Source: Pempheris klunzingeri
Lineage: Eukaryota > Chordata > Actinopteri > Acropomatiformes > Pempheridae
DNA length: 64,000 nucleotides
Reading direction: 5' to 3'
Assembly (NCBI RefSeq): GCF_042242105.1
Contig: NC_092016.1
Location: 15,466,501 to 15,530,500 of the forward strand
The position numbers were made by a program, and so were the translations under genes. Positions within the stretch are counted from its first letter, which is position 1. The number at the start of each line of letters is the position of its first letter. The notes below the pieces were generated by a model that was not told the DNA's origin, did no database searches, and was given only the letters and a program-made list of their open reading frames with translations. Positions 46,734 through 59,260 of the stretch are shown in pieces.

Positions 46734-49700
46734 ATGGATAAAACGAGGATTTGCAGCAACAGCCGTAATAGTAAGTGACATTGTTGCTGCTACCACAGTG
46801 CACATTGCGTTAATTTCTCTTTTTTGGAAGGATGTAAATTATGTAACAGCATACAATGCAAACTTATGTTTAGTTACCATTGCCTTGATGATTTAATTTT
46901 TCTGCTTTCAGCCACAAGGACAGATCTCAGTTTGCTGCTTGAGTGTTTGAAATTTCAGATGAAATGTCCTGAATTGCAGAAACAAGCTCTTCTGGCCATT
47001 CACTCAATCTGTGAAAAGAAAGGTAATGGTTAACCATTTCTGACAGAAACACACGTGCCTTGTCCATAACCATCTCCTACACACATCAACCATTTCTCAG
47101 TCAGATTTGTTGTTTGGACACACAATGAATGAAGCCAGTGATACTTTGAAGTATTCAGCATAACACTTTTGACAAACTGTTCCACTTTCAATTTCCATGA
47201 TTTCAGAAGATAATGTGGACTTGCTGAGAGAAATGGGAGGTGTGGCTTTTGTGTACAACCTCTCCAAATCCAGTATTGTTCATTCAGATGTTAAGGAGAC
47301 TGCACTCTTTACACTTGGCACGCTGGCAGAGGCCAATGGTAAGTTTATGTGTGTGATAGTGGCTGAATTCCAATTCAGGTGAGCATGGCAAAGTTAATAT
47401 TAGGTTGGATATTCGACAGACATTCACTTTTGAACCACTAGTGTCCTCTTACTCACTTTCACGCAGCGTGGGCTGTAAGAGGATGGTTAGCTCTTCTCTC
47501 AGCCTCATTTTATTTCAATACCTTCATGCTGACATTAAAATATTAGTGAAAATTATGAATGAGAAATATACTAAATTGATTTAATGTATCGTAGCACACT
47601 TATTTTGATTCCTATTGTATAGTCTATCTACTTTACATAAACATTTTCATAAGAATAATGACATTTTGTTGTTTTTTTACAATAGCCCCCATGTAAAGTA
47701 ACCCAATACTAAAACGTATCACTACACAAGGACACACCTCTTCATATTAGATTTGAGTGATTCTTCAGTTTTTTTATTAACCATTTTATGGAAAATGTAT
47801 GGTATTTTTCAGTTGCTTCCATATCCATACCATGTTGGTATATCAATTCCGAAATGTATCTCTAAACTGGACAAATAGGACAAACAGCTTCACACTAGAT
47901 TTCAGTGCCTCTGTTTTTTTAAAATGAATATTTAGAGTCACTAACTCACATTGCTTGGAAGCATTTGGGAAAAAAATGTATCAATCTTCCATAAAAACAT
48001 TAATATGATAATTAAAAAGTTAAAATGTATTCAGTGACATATTAGCAATCAAAATAAGTGGGCTACAGAAAATCAATATAGTCAATCAGTAATCACAGTA
48101 CTCACTAATATTGTTAAGTAAGCATGAAAAAACATTGTTTTTGTGTCAGTTAAACAGTTATTTATTGGTGTTCCTTAAATCAGCCTCCAACACCTGAGCC
48201 TGATGTTCTGGGATGTGAGCTAACCATCCTCCTGCTACCAGCACTGGATGAAACAGAGAGAGGACTTTGCTGTGTCCAAAGTGAGAATATTCAGTATTCA
48301 GGGGAGGATGTTTTGAAGAATATAGTCCAAGAAGTTGTGTCCTATGCAGCATTTGAAGCATAGCCTTACAGAGACCAAAACTATGAACCCATTGTGTCTG
48401 TCCTTGTGGGGTTTGCGGGTTTAAATTGCCCTCAAACAGCAAATGAATCGGTAAATATTGGTGGTAAACTTGGGCACTTGACCAATAGGTAAATGACAAA
48501 CACTGTATTATGTTAATGTTAATCTTTTGCAATTTGCAAATTGTGGTATACGAAAAGCTGCAAAGAAAAGATAGGATAGCTTTGTCACCCCATTATGACA
48601 TATTAAGTCTGTCTGTGGGCATCGAAGGCTGTGGTCCTGAATTTATGTGTATCTTATTTGACATGTGCACAAGCCTGTATCATATGTTAACAGTGTAACT
48701 GTATTGGTGTAATGTGGTATTTTCAAGTGCAAGTTGCTTTTAAAAAAAAAAAAGAGCAAGTTTTACATATTAATAATAAACTACTGGTCTTTCCTTCTGG
48801 TAGTGTATTGCAAGAATTCTCTGTGCAGAAAGGAAACCTTTGCAGACATCGCTGCTTTGTTGATCAAAGAAGACATCCCACAGACACAGAAGAGAGTGTC
48901 TGTCTATTTGCTGTCTGTGTTGGTGGCCAACAACAGTAAGATCAAGGTTCCTCAACTAACATAATGAGTAAAAGCTACAGGGTCCATCATCCTAATGATG
49001 CTATTCTGTCTTTACATGACATTTTAGTTTGGTTTACTTTTAAGCGCGTGAAAGCCATTTCGTATACATGGAACAAAATGTAGAGGGGGAAAGTAAATTT
49101 ACTGCAAGATTTCTGAGAGTGTGACAAGGTTGCTTTTGTCATGCACATCTTTGTAGAATCCATTTGTCTCATTTGTGCTGTTGCAGAATCAGGACAGACT
49201 TTAGCACAAACCACTGGGTGCCTGGATATTCTACTGGACCTCTTCAGGTACTTTCCTGTGCTAAATGCTAAGTAATCCCATGTAGCCAAACATCAGTCAA
49301 CACAGAGGTATGTTGAAACTAAGTTTAACAGCTCACATTTTTGCAGGACCACTTGCCCCCTTTCCACAGAGGCTACCTTAAGAGCAGCAGCTAGTGCTAC
49401 TCAAACCTACCAACTTTGGGCATCTGTATCTAGTGCTCTGTGTGGATGTGTGAACAACCCTCAGAATGGTAATGTCATCTGTGCATTTGTGCTTTGCAGT
49501 GAATATGTTAAACATTAATGGTCTTGCCCTCCAGGCAACAACTTCAAGTCAAAGCATGGGATACAGCATTAGTTTATATCTGGAATAAGGTCATACACAG
49601 TTTTTGCTCAATCATGTCCTTCTTTTGTCTTCCAGAGGAGGGTCAGCGTATTTGTGTGACAGCATTTCCCTTCATAAAAATCTGGCTTCAGCAGATTACT

Positions 49701-52700
49701 TTGCCACGTACTGAGATATTTCAACCCATATGTTCCTTCATAGCCATGACAGTTGCCAACAACTGTAAGTGAAAGAGGCCGAATGACCTGTGCTAAATCT
49801 GTGATTTAAAAAAAAAAAAGTTTTTGTAAAAATTTAAATTGACACTTAAGTCCAAAGTAATACATTTTTATCACTTCTTTATTTGTCCAGCCAGTGTTCA
49901 GGAGAGTTTCTCTGCCTCAGGGAGTCTGGATACTCTCACTCTTTTGCTGGTTCGTCTTGCTTCTGCAGCAGATACAAGCTTGTTGTCTTGTCAGCTTTCT
50001 GTCACTATATCCAAGACCCTGTCAGCTTGCATCACAGATAACTGTGCGTATCGCTCCCACACGCGTACACATGCACCCTAGCAGTTCACATAAACAGACA
50101 AAGGGTCCCATTCTCCATTTGTGATCTATTCTCTGTAGCTTCTCTAGCCTCAGGTCTGGTTCAGTATGGCGTCGTTTCCCACCTGTTCTCCCTGCTGGCT
50201 AGCCCTCACCTGGACCATGAAGACACGCTATCTGTTTTACTCACCCTGGGCCACTGCACTGAGGTCTCTGGTAAGAAGGCACAGGGGTTTGTGTGATTTG
50301 GCTCAATATTTTCTGATGGTGTTAGAGTGTGTTTCCACTTTATATTCTAAACACTTTTGTGAATTTCACCCACAGCTACAGTCTAACAGTTTGCCTTCCC
50401 TTGAGAGTATTAATGTCTTATTAATGTGTGTTTTCTTCTATCTGTAGAGGAGCACCAGTCTCAGCTGGTGCAGTGTGGAGGCCTGCCCCTCATCATAACT
50501 CTACTCACAGAGGATACAAGTGAGGAGGTTAGGAAGGCCGCTACATTCATATTGCAGACCTGCAAACAGGCCAGTAAGTCAAAGCAGTCTTGTTTATAGC
50601 AATGCATAACTGTTTATTTGTATAAAAGTGTCCATTTAAATTATTTAATGTTTCAAAAGTTACATTATCTTTCTTACTCTTGCATATTTAAGAGAAATTC
50701 CAGATACTGTGGAAAGCTCAGTCTAGCACTGTGGTTTTGAGACAGTAAAGACCAGTGGCTCTTTGTGTGGAATATGTGTGTTACAGCATTGTTTGCATGC
50801 CCTCCACTTAACTATAGCACACTTAAAATATTTCAGTAGAATCAAGTGAATCAAATAAATAAGGAGAATATGTGATTGAAGACGTGGGTTGAATGCAGAA
50901 TATGGAGCTCTCATAATGGCTTGTTTGCCTTTGTCTGTAAAGCCATATCCTTCGGAGTGCCTGGTCTGACAGCGAGACATGGGAAGGGTGAAAATGTGGA
51001 GCGCCTTACAAACATGGAAGGGTTCAGGAGCTCGGCCAGAGAGTTGCAACGCAGGATTGACCTGCTGGAGAAGAGACAAGCAAAGGTCAGACATACATTC
51101 ACGCACACTATAAGTATAATCAGCATGTAACATGTTGACCAATGTTACATGTGCTTATTTTCATCTTTTGGAGAGTACGGATGAGCAGGAAGATACAGTC
51201 CTACCAACTAAAGGGCTAGGCCAACCACCTCCACATCCAGCCTTACCTCTGCCTCCACAGCAGAAGCAGAACATTAAAACCATCCACACAGCACGCAGAC
51301 AGACCAGCACTCTTAAGCATGTGGAAACACGGGCTGACAACAACATTGAACTTCAAACTGTAAAAAACTTGAACAAGAATGAGAATGACAGCAAACTGAA
51401 AAAATTTAGCACCGTTTTAAGTATACGTGAAGAGAAGGTTAAAACCAGTGAAAGGGATGTGTGGTGTTCGAAGTGCAACGCTACTGGAGCCCCAATGTCT
51501 TCCCAGCTGCGGTCACTAGAGGGAGGCAGAGAGCCTCATACAGCAGACAAGTTAGTAGAGTTTTTTTTATCACAACAGGTAAATGAAATGGTGATAACCT
51601 TTTCTTATTTATTGTTTTTTTGTTTGTTCTTTGTTTAGTCAGTCATTTAAGCCCCCACCATCAGTGAGGCACAGTGTGCCAAAAGACATTAAACATCTTG
51701 ATGAAGAAGGTTTTTCAAGTAAGATGTATTTATGTGAAGAGGTTCAAGGCCACGAGATGAGTAAGGTGGGGAAAATCCCAGTGGAGGAACACTCACTCTC
51801 TCATATCCGGTGTGCAGGTATGAGAACATGATGTTGCCCCTCAATGAAATGTTTTCCATCTTGTATTATCAAATTGTTGTTGACAGTTCAAGCAAGCACA
51901 GTGTGTATGTGTTAACCTTTACTAAACTGTATTTAAACCAACAGAAATGTGTCTTTAAGGTCTCTCAAATATCATCATTTTATTTTAATTATACAGTTAG
52001 ATTGTTGTAATTCTTTACATCTCTGTTTTATTTTCCCCTTCAGGTTGCGTGTTGCCTTTTGAGGAGGTGACCAGTCGCACTTTTGTGTCTCTCCAAAGCT
52101 CGTGCCACTACAGCTGTGACATGCACAAGGTTCTCCAGGAGGCCACAGAGCGTTTTAGGACTCGTCACCGCAACCTTCTGTTCAGGACGGAGTACCAACA
52201 AAACACTGTGGAGCAGACAGACCCAGAGTCTGAGAGAGTTTCAAAAGGGAAGCCACAGAGAAACTGTGAAAACTGGAGCGGTAAGAGGCTTCAACATTTG
52301 AATTTGCACATGTAATCCATCTTATTGAAAGGTGTAGTTCCAGCCTTGCAATCTGATTGGTCAAAGAGTACATTCCTGCCACACCAATAGTTCCTGTGAA
52401 GCACAACAGGATTATGGAGTTGATTATTCTAACGAGAGCAAATTTATTTGTATTTGTTTGTTTTCCACAACTATGGCATGTTTCTTAAAGTTAATGAAAG
52501 TGTTTTAGGGGTTAGCAAAATGTACTTTATTTTGTGTTTATTGAAAATAATTGTTCTCACATCACAATAGAATATTAAGTCACTCAATTCATCATTTGTC
52601 ACGGCAAGTCTGCTACATCTTTTATGTATGTGAGTTTTATGTTACGTTAATAATACATTGTTTTTTTTACATCTCATTGCTTGTGGACAGAGTCTTACTC

Positions 52701-54338
52701 ACTTCGCAGTGGTGAGAAAGTCTTAAAGTTGCCTTGGTCTAAAAGTTGTTGTATATCAGCCAGCCACTTCAAAAGGTGATGCAAAATTATGCATTTTATA
52801 TGAAAGTTAAATGTAGGAATGGACACAAATTTTCCTCATAGTTAAAAGTCAATGCTACAGTATATCCCCATGAGTGCTCATAATTACAGGGCACCCTTGT
52901 GTGACTGCATGCTCTTTTGGCAGTTTTCTGACATTTTATAAGTGCCCCAGTTCTATATTTTGTTATCCTACTCACTTTAACTGGGTAAGTCGAGCATTGG
53001 CTAATGTGCTACTGCAACATGGATTGAATATTACTGCATCAGGCTGGGTATAAAATACAGATATTAAAACATGGGTGTGGGCTACATTTTAGACTTTGTA
53101 ATATTAGCTCATGCTTTTATTGCTTTACAGCATTAAAATGTTGTATTTGTAAACTATGGAAACTAGTCATATCTCCTCTGAACCTTACCATAGTGCATTA
53201 CCTCAGTCAAGATAAATGTAAAAACATACCATACATGAGGTCCTTTCTGGAGTTGATTAAATATGAGAGAACTTTTTAGGCAATAAACATGCCTCATGCG
53301 TGTTGCTGTTCAAAACTTTTATGGTACAATTAATTTTATTTTCCATGTCCATTACTCAGTAACTGTTGCTTTAATATCGTCAGTGTGAAGCACAAATTAT
53401 TATCTTTAACTACTGCTAAAAAATGACTGATATCTACTCCCCTGTAAAAGAGGTCTGCCTGACTCCCAAACATAAAACGGGCAAGAATTCACTGTCAGAC
53501 CAAAACTGGAAGAAGCACAATTATTAAAGAGCCTATCTAGATCTAACAAATTAAAGATAAATTACTCAAATGATTAATTTATAATCATTTGTATGAAAAT
53601 AATTAAAATACAAATAAACAAAAAGTATGAACAAGAAAGACAAAAATGTCTTCTTAACCATTCAAGCCAAGTCTGATATAAATACACCAAGAAACAAAGT
53701 CAAGACAGAGCACATGACTCCAGAGAGTGTTTTTGTCACAAAAGGTTTCTAAAAGTTAAACAAAAAATTTGTAAATACATGCAAGCCTGGTATTACTAGT
53801 AAACCACTGAAGTAACATACATGCACAATATCCTATAAGTGTGTGCTTTGGTTGTTTTCTTCTTCCACCTATCATAGGCATCACTCTGACTCCCCTGCAC
53901 AGGGGAGCTAAAAAGGACATGTTGACGTCTTATAACAAGACTGGTATGTATGTGACATTACCACAGCAACACGTCATTTATTGTTGTCCTTTATATTTGT
54001 TATTTTCACCAGCATTGATCTAATCACTCCTCCTCTCAGGTCCAAGCTTAACTCCCCTCAAAAGGTCTCATCTTCCTGAAGGTACATAAGCGATGTTAGA
54101 TATAGGTATTTACAGCAGATTACTTTAAGTGTGTGTGAATGTTATGAGTGAGAGCCTGTGGTGGGAGCTGTCCTCTGCAGCGTGTTCTTGGCAGCAGACA
54201 AACCAAAGAGCAGAAGGAATGTTGAACTGCAGCCAGTGTTCTCACAGTGCAGGCCAGAGCTGGTTCAGAGCAGCACAGCTGTATTAAGCTGTTTCACACT
54301 CTGTATAACACTGTCTGTATGTGTGTGTGTGTGTGAGA

Positions 54339-54410
<72 letters not shown>

Positions 54411-56675
54411 TTTAAAGGGTGTGTTCTGATGCTTTTGTGTTATGCCAGTGACATAGTAGAGGAAGGAGGGGCCTTTTAGTCTGTTCTACATTATGCTTTT
54501 GTACACGCATTACATTCCCTATACTGTTACTAAAAGTATATATTTTTCTATTATATTTGCCAAAAGTTGCTGTAGTGTTGCAACATGGACAAAAAGGCAC
54601 TGTTTTGGAGTGCAGTCTTGCTCTGCTGTCACGCTGAGATTTACTGTATCTTTATATGTCTCAGCCAAATGCATTTTCCAAAGCTCACTTTGTGTGAGTC
54701 CACACTTTGAATAGTTTTTCCAGTTGTTCCAGTTCATCTGTTTTTTTCCACCCTTCTCTTTAACCCATAATACTTTTCTGTCTTAGTTTTGTACCCTTTC
54801 TTCTATTCTCCTGCCTATTCTTCCTTCATCAGTCATTCCTGTCATTCTATATTGTTGTTTATATGGCAGCTGTATCAGCCACAACTGGTGATGCATTATT
54901 GCTTTAATGAGGAGTGCGGTAAGAAAGAAAAGAGAAATTGTCTCCCTGTGGATTAGCTGGAGCTAATTGATGGGTTGATTAGATAGACTTGTTGAGTAAC
55001 AGAATGAGTTGTAAAAACCTCCTCACAGTCTTTGTCAACAAACACACCCAAACGCAAACTGTTTTATGTTTCAAATACAGGGAGAAGAGGAGTGAATAAC
55101 AGTGGACGATGTAATCTTGATGATGAGCCGAAGACGAGCACAGATCGCTGTATCACTGTAAGAGTTTGAAAGAATATTTTCTCAAAAATGTATTTATGGA
55201 CATTTATGTAGCCTGCCAGGGTTTCCAGCAGCTTTCTGGTGCCATGATTACATACTGCAGTGCACTGAAGTGGTGAATATATCTGAGAAATAAAAGAAGA
55301 AAATGTACAGTTGAAAGTTAAGATTTAAAAATCAGTTCCTATTTAGAGCCAGTTTCCGTTTGACCTAATTCCTGAGATTCATATAGGTCAGACACTGCTT
55401 CCTCATATCATTGTCAGCACACAGCAAACAGTAATACTGAGATGCAAAAATGATTTAAAGTGAAATCTGCATCCATTAAAAAATCTAAAGTAAAAATCTA
55501 CTGTTAAAGCAATGTTTAAGCATTCTGGTGGTTTTGTAACAAATAGATTATTTGTGTGAATGTGTGAATGTACTAGAGTAATTAAGGCAACTTTTCTCCA
55601 CTTTTCAGGCAGACAAAGGTTTCACTTAATTTCAGTGCCATATGAAAATCAACTAGAACTTTGCTTGAGATGAACAACTGGCAGCATTTGTTTGATGTAG
55701 AAGCTGAAAATGGTAATATGAATTTGTTCATCTCTAGCATTAGAAGAAATTAATAGTGTGTGCAGCAGTATGTTAAAACACAGATGTCAGGACGTTCATG
55801 AATGCACCAACAGAAGGACTGTCGAAACGGTCCAGCTGTACCTGCAGCAATAATGTAACTTTGTCACAAATGGAAATGACACATCAATTGTCAAGCCTCA
55901 ACAGGTTGATTTTCAAAGCATACTGAAATAAGTTGAAACCAGTGGCTGCCTGGAGGCCGGGAAATACATTTCAAACCGTAGGATATGCTTAACGGGAAGC
56001 CTGTGTGACACATTAGTCACACAGGCATCATTAACAGATGATTTTAAATAGGAGTAACTTCCTGAAAAAATGTGTTTTGTAAGCACATTTCTCTTCCAGT
56101 TTAGGTTTTATTATTCTATTAAGCAGAGCTTTAGTAACTAGACCATGTGTCAGAGGAGAGGGCATTTACAGCTCAACATCCCAGTGTACTCAGGCTCAGT
56201 GTAGTCAGGCTGCGTGGCAGTCAGATAGTTTGTGAAATTAACTACACATAAAAGGCACAGGTGTTGTATCAAACGCTGTTAAGTGCACATTCATGTAATC
56301 CACACTCTAAGGCCCACCTGACCGACTGCTTTATCTTTACTCAAAGTTCGGCCTCCTTATCCTTTCCTATTATTATTATTCATAGAGGAGGACGAGGAAA
56401 GACTTCAGCCATGAGGAGCTGTGTTACCTTCTGCGCGGAGTGAAGACCTACGGCTTCTCCTGGAACTCCATTCTGTGGTCGTACCCCTTCCAACCTGGAC
56501 GCACCAATGTTGACCTGGCCAAGAAATACAGGCGGCTAACGGTAACAAGAGAAAATCCCCTTTAAATAAGAGATTTGATATTTTCCACCACTACTGTCAA
56601 AGTGGATTTTATACTAACTGCCTGATTGTTTTTTGTCTTCAGAAAGCTAAAGCTCGGGGTGCCGACTGTGCATAA
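46734..56675 (+). CDS. terb1: telomere repeats-binding bouquet formation protein 1
   Basis: TERB1, with TERB2 and MAJIN, is known to tie meiotic telomeres to the inner nuclear membrane and to bind TRF1. Nineteen exons: 46734-46770, 46912-47022, 47207-47338, 48804-48935, 49187-49247, 49347-49468, 49636-49764, 49891-50043, 50139-50270, 50448-50573, 50943-51085, 51174-51550, 51639-51817, 52044-52280, 53878-53943, 54040-54081, 55081-55157, 56386-56541, 56643-56675. They total 2445 nt, giving 814 residues, in phase throughout (human about 727). Exons 2-11 encode Armadillo-type helices (LSLLLECLKFQMKCPELQKQ; VYNLSKSSIVHSDVKETALF; CGGLPLIITLLTEDTSEEVR). A charged linker follows. Exon 18 encodes a C-terminal Myb/TRF-like domain (ELCYLLRGVKTYGFSWNSIL, then ANVDLAKKYRRLT-like end). 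A pyrimidine-rich AG at 46725-46726 just before the ATG implies a 5'UTR intron. A 3' AATAAA lies at 57374. A missed small exon in the 1-kb introns is possible. Confidence 0.93.
47339..48803 (+). other. terb1 intron
   Basis: AT-rich, about 1.5 kb. A 124-codon minus-strand frame at 48158-48532 has no recognisable domain and is not called a gene. Possible old repeat, family unknown. Confidence 0.5.
52281..53877 (+). other. terb1 intron
   Basis: AT-rich, no exon or named repeat seen. Confidence 0.55.
54082..56385 (+). other. terb1 introns around exon 55081-55157
   Basis: The left intron holds the GT/GA microsatellite; the right holds a perfect hairpin at 55999-56026. No additional exon was recognised, though a small one could be missed. 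Confidence 0.5.
54319..54410 (+). repeat. (GT)n followed by (GA)n
   Basis: About eight GT units pass into some 35 GA units with a few AA breaks, in the terb1 intron 54082-55080. Confidence 0.96.
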
Positions 56676-59260
56676 TCCAGGTCCTGAGATCCTGGGGCAG
56701 CTCTTAATAATGCCCCCCTCTGTCAATAACAGCTTTAATCTATGTGAAGTACTTTAGTTCTTTATATCAGGTTTGCACTGCCTTAAAAGTAGTAAAAGAA
56801 AAATAGTTGTTTCAGTAGTTTTTAGTGCTTTGACATATTGTTTTCATTGTTATATATCAAAGCAAGAGATTCTTAAATGTCTTTGTCAGTGTCTTCGCTG
56901 TCAAATAAGTTTTTGTATTTGATTCTTTTTAAAACTTTTTAAATTAGAAATTTAGCTTCAAATGCTGTTTGTTCATAATACAAAGTGTCACTTGACACTG
57001 AAACAGAAACTGTTGGGGCTTTGTAAGAATGAATTGCACCACACTTTGAGTGAATTAGATGTATAACCTTGGCTTAAGGACCATTTTCCAAGTCCTTGTT
57101 TTATTTTGGCACCACTTATTGATGAATCACTACCACAGTGTTGCCACGTCTGCCTTCCAGATTTGATTGCAACAGCATAATGTGTTCATGAGACGTGGTA
57201 GTTAAAAACACCCAGTATACTTTGGCAACCATTTATACCTATTCTGTATCGTAACATATCACAAGGCCAGGTCAGGTTATCTTTGTGGGTTTTTGTGTAA
57301 ATGTTTAAAATCTCTTCAAAATGTATCTCCAGCAGAAATGGGCTTGGGCAACAAAACAATAGTTCCAGCACTTAATAAAAACCAAATATTCTATGTGTTA
57401 CTTCCTTATCGTACAGTGTCACGGAAGCAAATACCAAGTTCTGTTTTCTTTGGGGTTTTTTTTTTGCTTTGGCCATCAGAATCCATAACGAGACAGGAAA
57501 TCAACAAGGAGAGGGGGGGGAGTCAAGTCCGTCCCTTTTGTTTATTGAGCTGAAAGCCTCTGGTATGACAGGAATCACAAATTGTGAAAATCATGCTGTT
57601 TATCTATTCTTGATGTGCATCAAGAAGCAGCTCAGTCTGCTGACTGTGTCCTATACTGAAGACGAACTTGTCTGAGATCACTGTCTGAAGGGTGCCTCTC
57701 CCACTCCACCGGGACTCATCAGTGTGTTGCCAAAAGCATGGGACTACACGTTTGCCATGCCCTGAGGTGTTGGCTCTTAGTTAGGCGTGGCATGACAAGA
57801 CAAAATGTTGGGAGTGGGATTTAATATGATCACTGATTATGAATTATGGAACTGGAGAGCATTAAGTGGTGCGCCATGATGATTTTATGATGTAGGTTAA
57901 CTGTATTTTAAAAGTTAAATGAAGCAGCTCTGTGTTGTCCATTGTGATGACCGCGCAGAATAGTCCTCCCTTCATTAGGTAATATTCCTGCCAAAGAGCT
58001 ACTTTAAGTTTCATTTTCAGGCTGGCAGAAGTGGCCTCTCATTCCAATCCACTGACTATTTTGTCAAGATGCTGTGATAGCAGTGCGGTGGGAGAGGCAT
58101 GTGAGGAGCAGATTTCTCATGGACTGAGACACAGTCACACTCGAGACTTTTGACCCAGGCCCCCCGAAAACCTCCTTCCTTTGGAAAGAATGTGGCCACC
58201 CCGCCCCCCACCCCATCCCCCCTTCTCCTCCCTCCTCCCTCCCCCTCCCTCTCGTCCTCTCTCCCACGAGACTGTGAGAAGGCACTGTCTCTCTGACATG
58301 GTCTGCGCTGTGTTGGCTGGAATTTGATTTCCATGTGTACACTCTGTTCCATACGTGCACTGCTGTGTTGTTACAGGGTGAACCTTCAGCTCCTGTAGCT
58401 TCGTGGCCTCACAGCTGATGAATGTTCAGCGCTGATCAAGCATCACACCAACTAGCCTTCATCTTCATCTGCTGGTCTCCAACATTTAATAAGAATTTTT
58501 TCTTTAGTTAAAAGAAAACAGATGACCATAACACATGTTGAATAATATTTTATTTTCACAAGCAAGCCACTACTTGGGTTAAAAAAAAAAATCCCATTAT
58601 TGTATTGGAAATACAATAAGATGACATTCACACCTGTTAGAGGAATATTTCAAGGTCCAAATGTAACTATGTTAAGGCATAAATGTTTATTGGACACTTG
58701 TATCCTACTGTATAGCGGTATGCATATACTGTCTCCATCTTTGGTTGCATTGCTACTGTCCCTTGCCTGTTGCTTTGCATCAACTTATGAGCACCGTGCA
58801 CTCACATATCCACCTAAACGCTATCAACACCAATTTTTCCCCTTCCCTTTCCTTTTATAGGGTTGTTATATAGCAATGGCACCTTTTTCTTCAAGTCCCT
58901 TCGAGAAATACATTTAAATTCTTGTTTGAATCCTGCTGAATTTGCATAGAGAAAGATCTCTGTTGTCCAACAACATTCCCCCTGTGCTGTTTGAGCACCT
59001 TTACCCCTCACCCACACACCCACTGGCTGCATAAATGTATCAACAACATATACGTAGCAATATTTTTTTTTGTGACAAGACATTCGGTTTTGTTGTGGAC
59101 TTCTTTAGGGCACATTTGGTTCTTTTTGAAAGAGAAATAGCTGTTTGCCTTTATCAGGCTAAAACGTTGTTTCTGTGATTCTTTTAAGATTTCATGTAAA
59201 GGGTGTAAAGGGTTTCACAGAAAAACATCCATTCACTTCTTTCATCATAAATGTGTGGCT
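56676..59260 (+). other. terb1 3'UTR and tail-to-tail spacer
   Basis: Probable terb1 poly(A) signal AATAAA at 57374-57379. A C-rich strand asymmetry lies at 58195-58266. Minus-strand AATAAA at 58553-58548 fits the gene on the right. No coding exon recognised. Confidence 0.5.

Noticed and set aside
48158-48532. 124-codon minus-strand frame in a terb1 intron
   Set aside because: No recognisable domain, no splice context, and AT-rich surroundings; perhaps an old repeat, but not supportable as a gene.
51132-51638. 168-codon frame taken as a separate gene
   Set aside because: It is terb1 exon 51174-51550 with intron on both sides; splice phases join it to the neighbouring exons.
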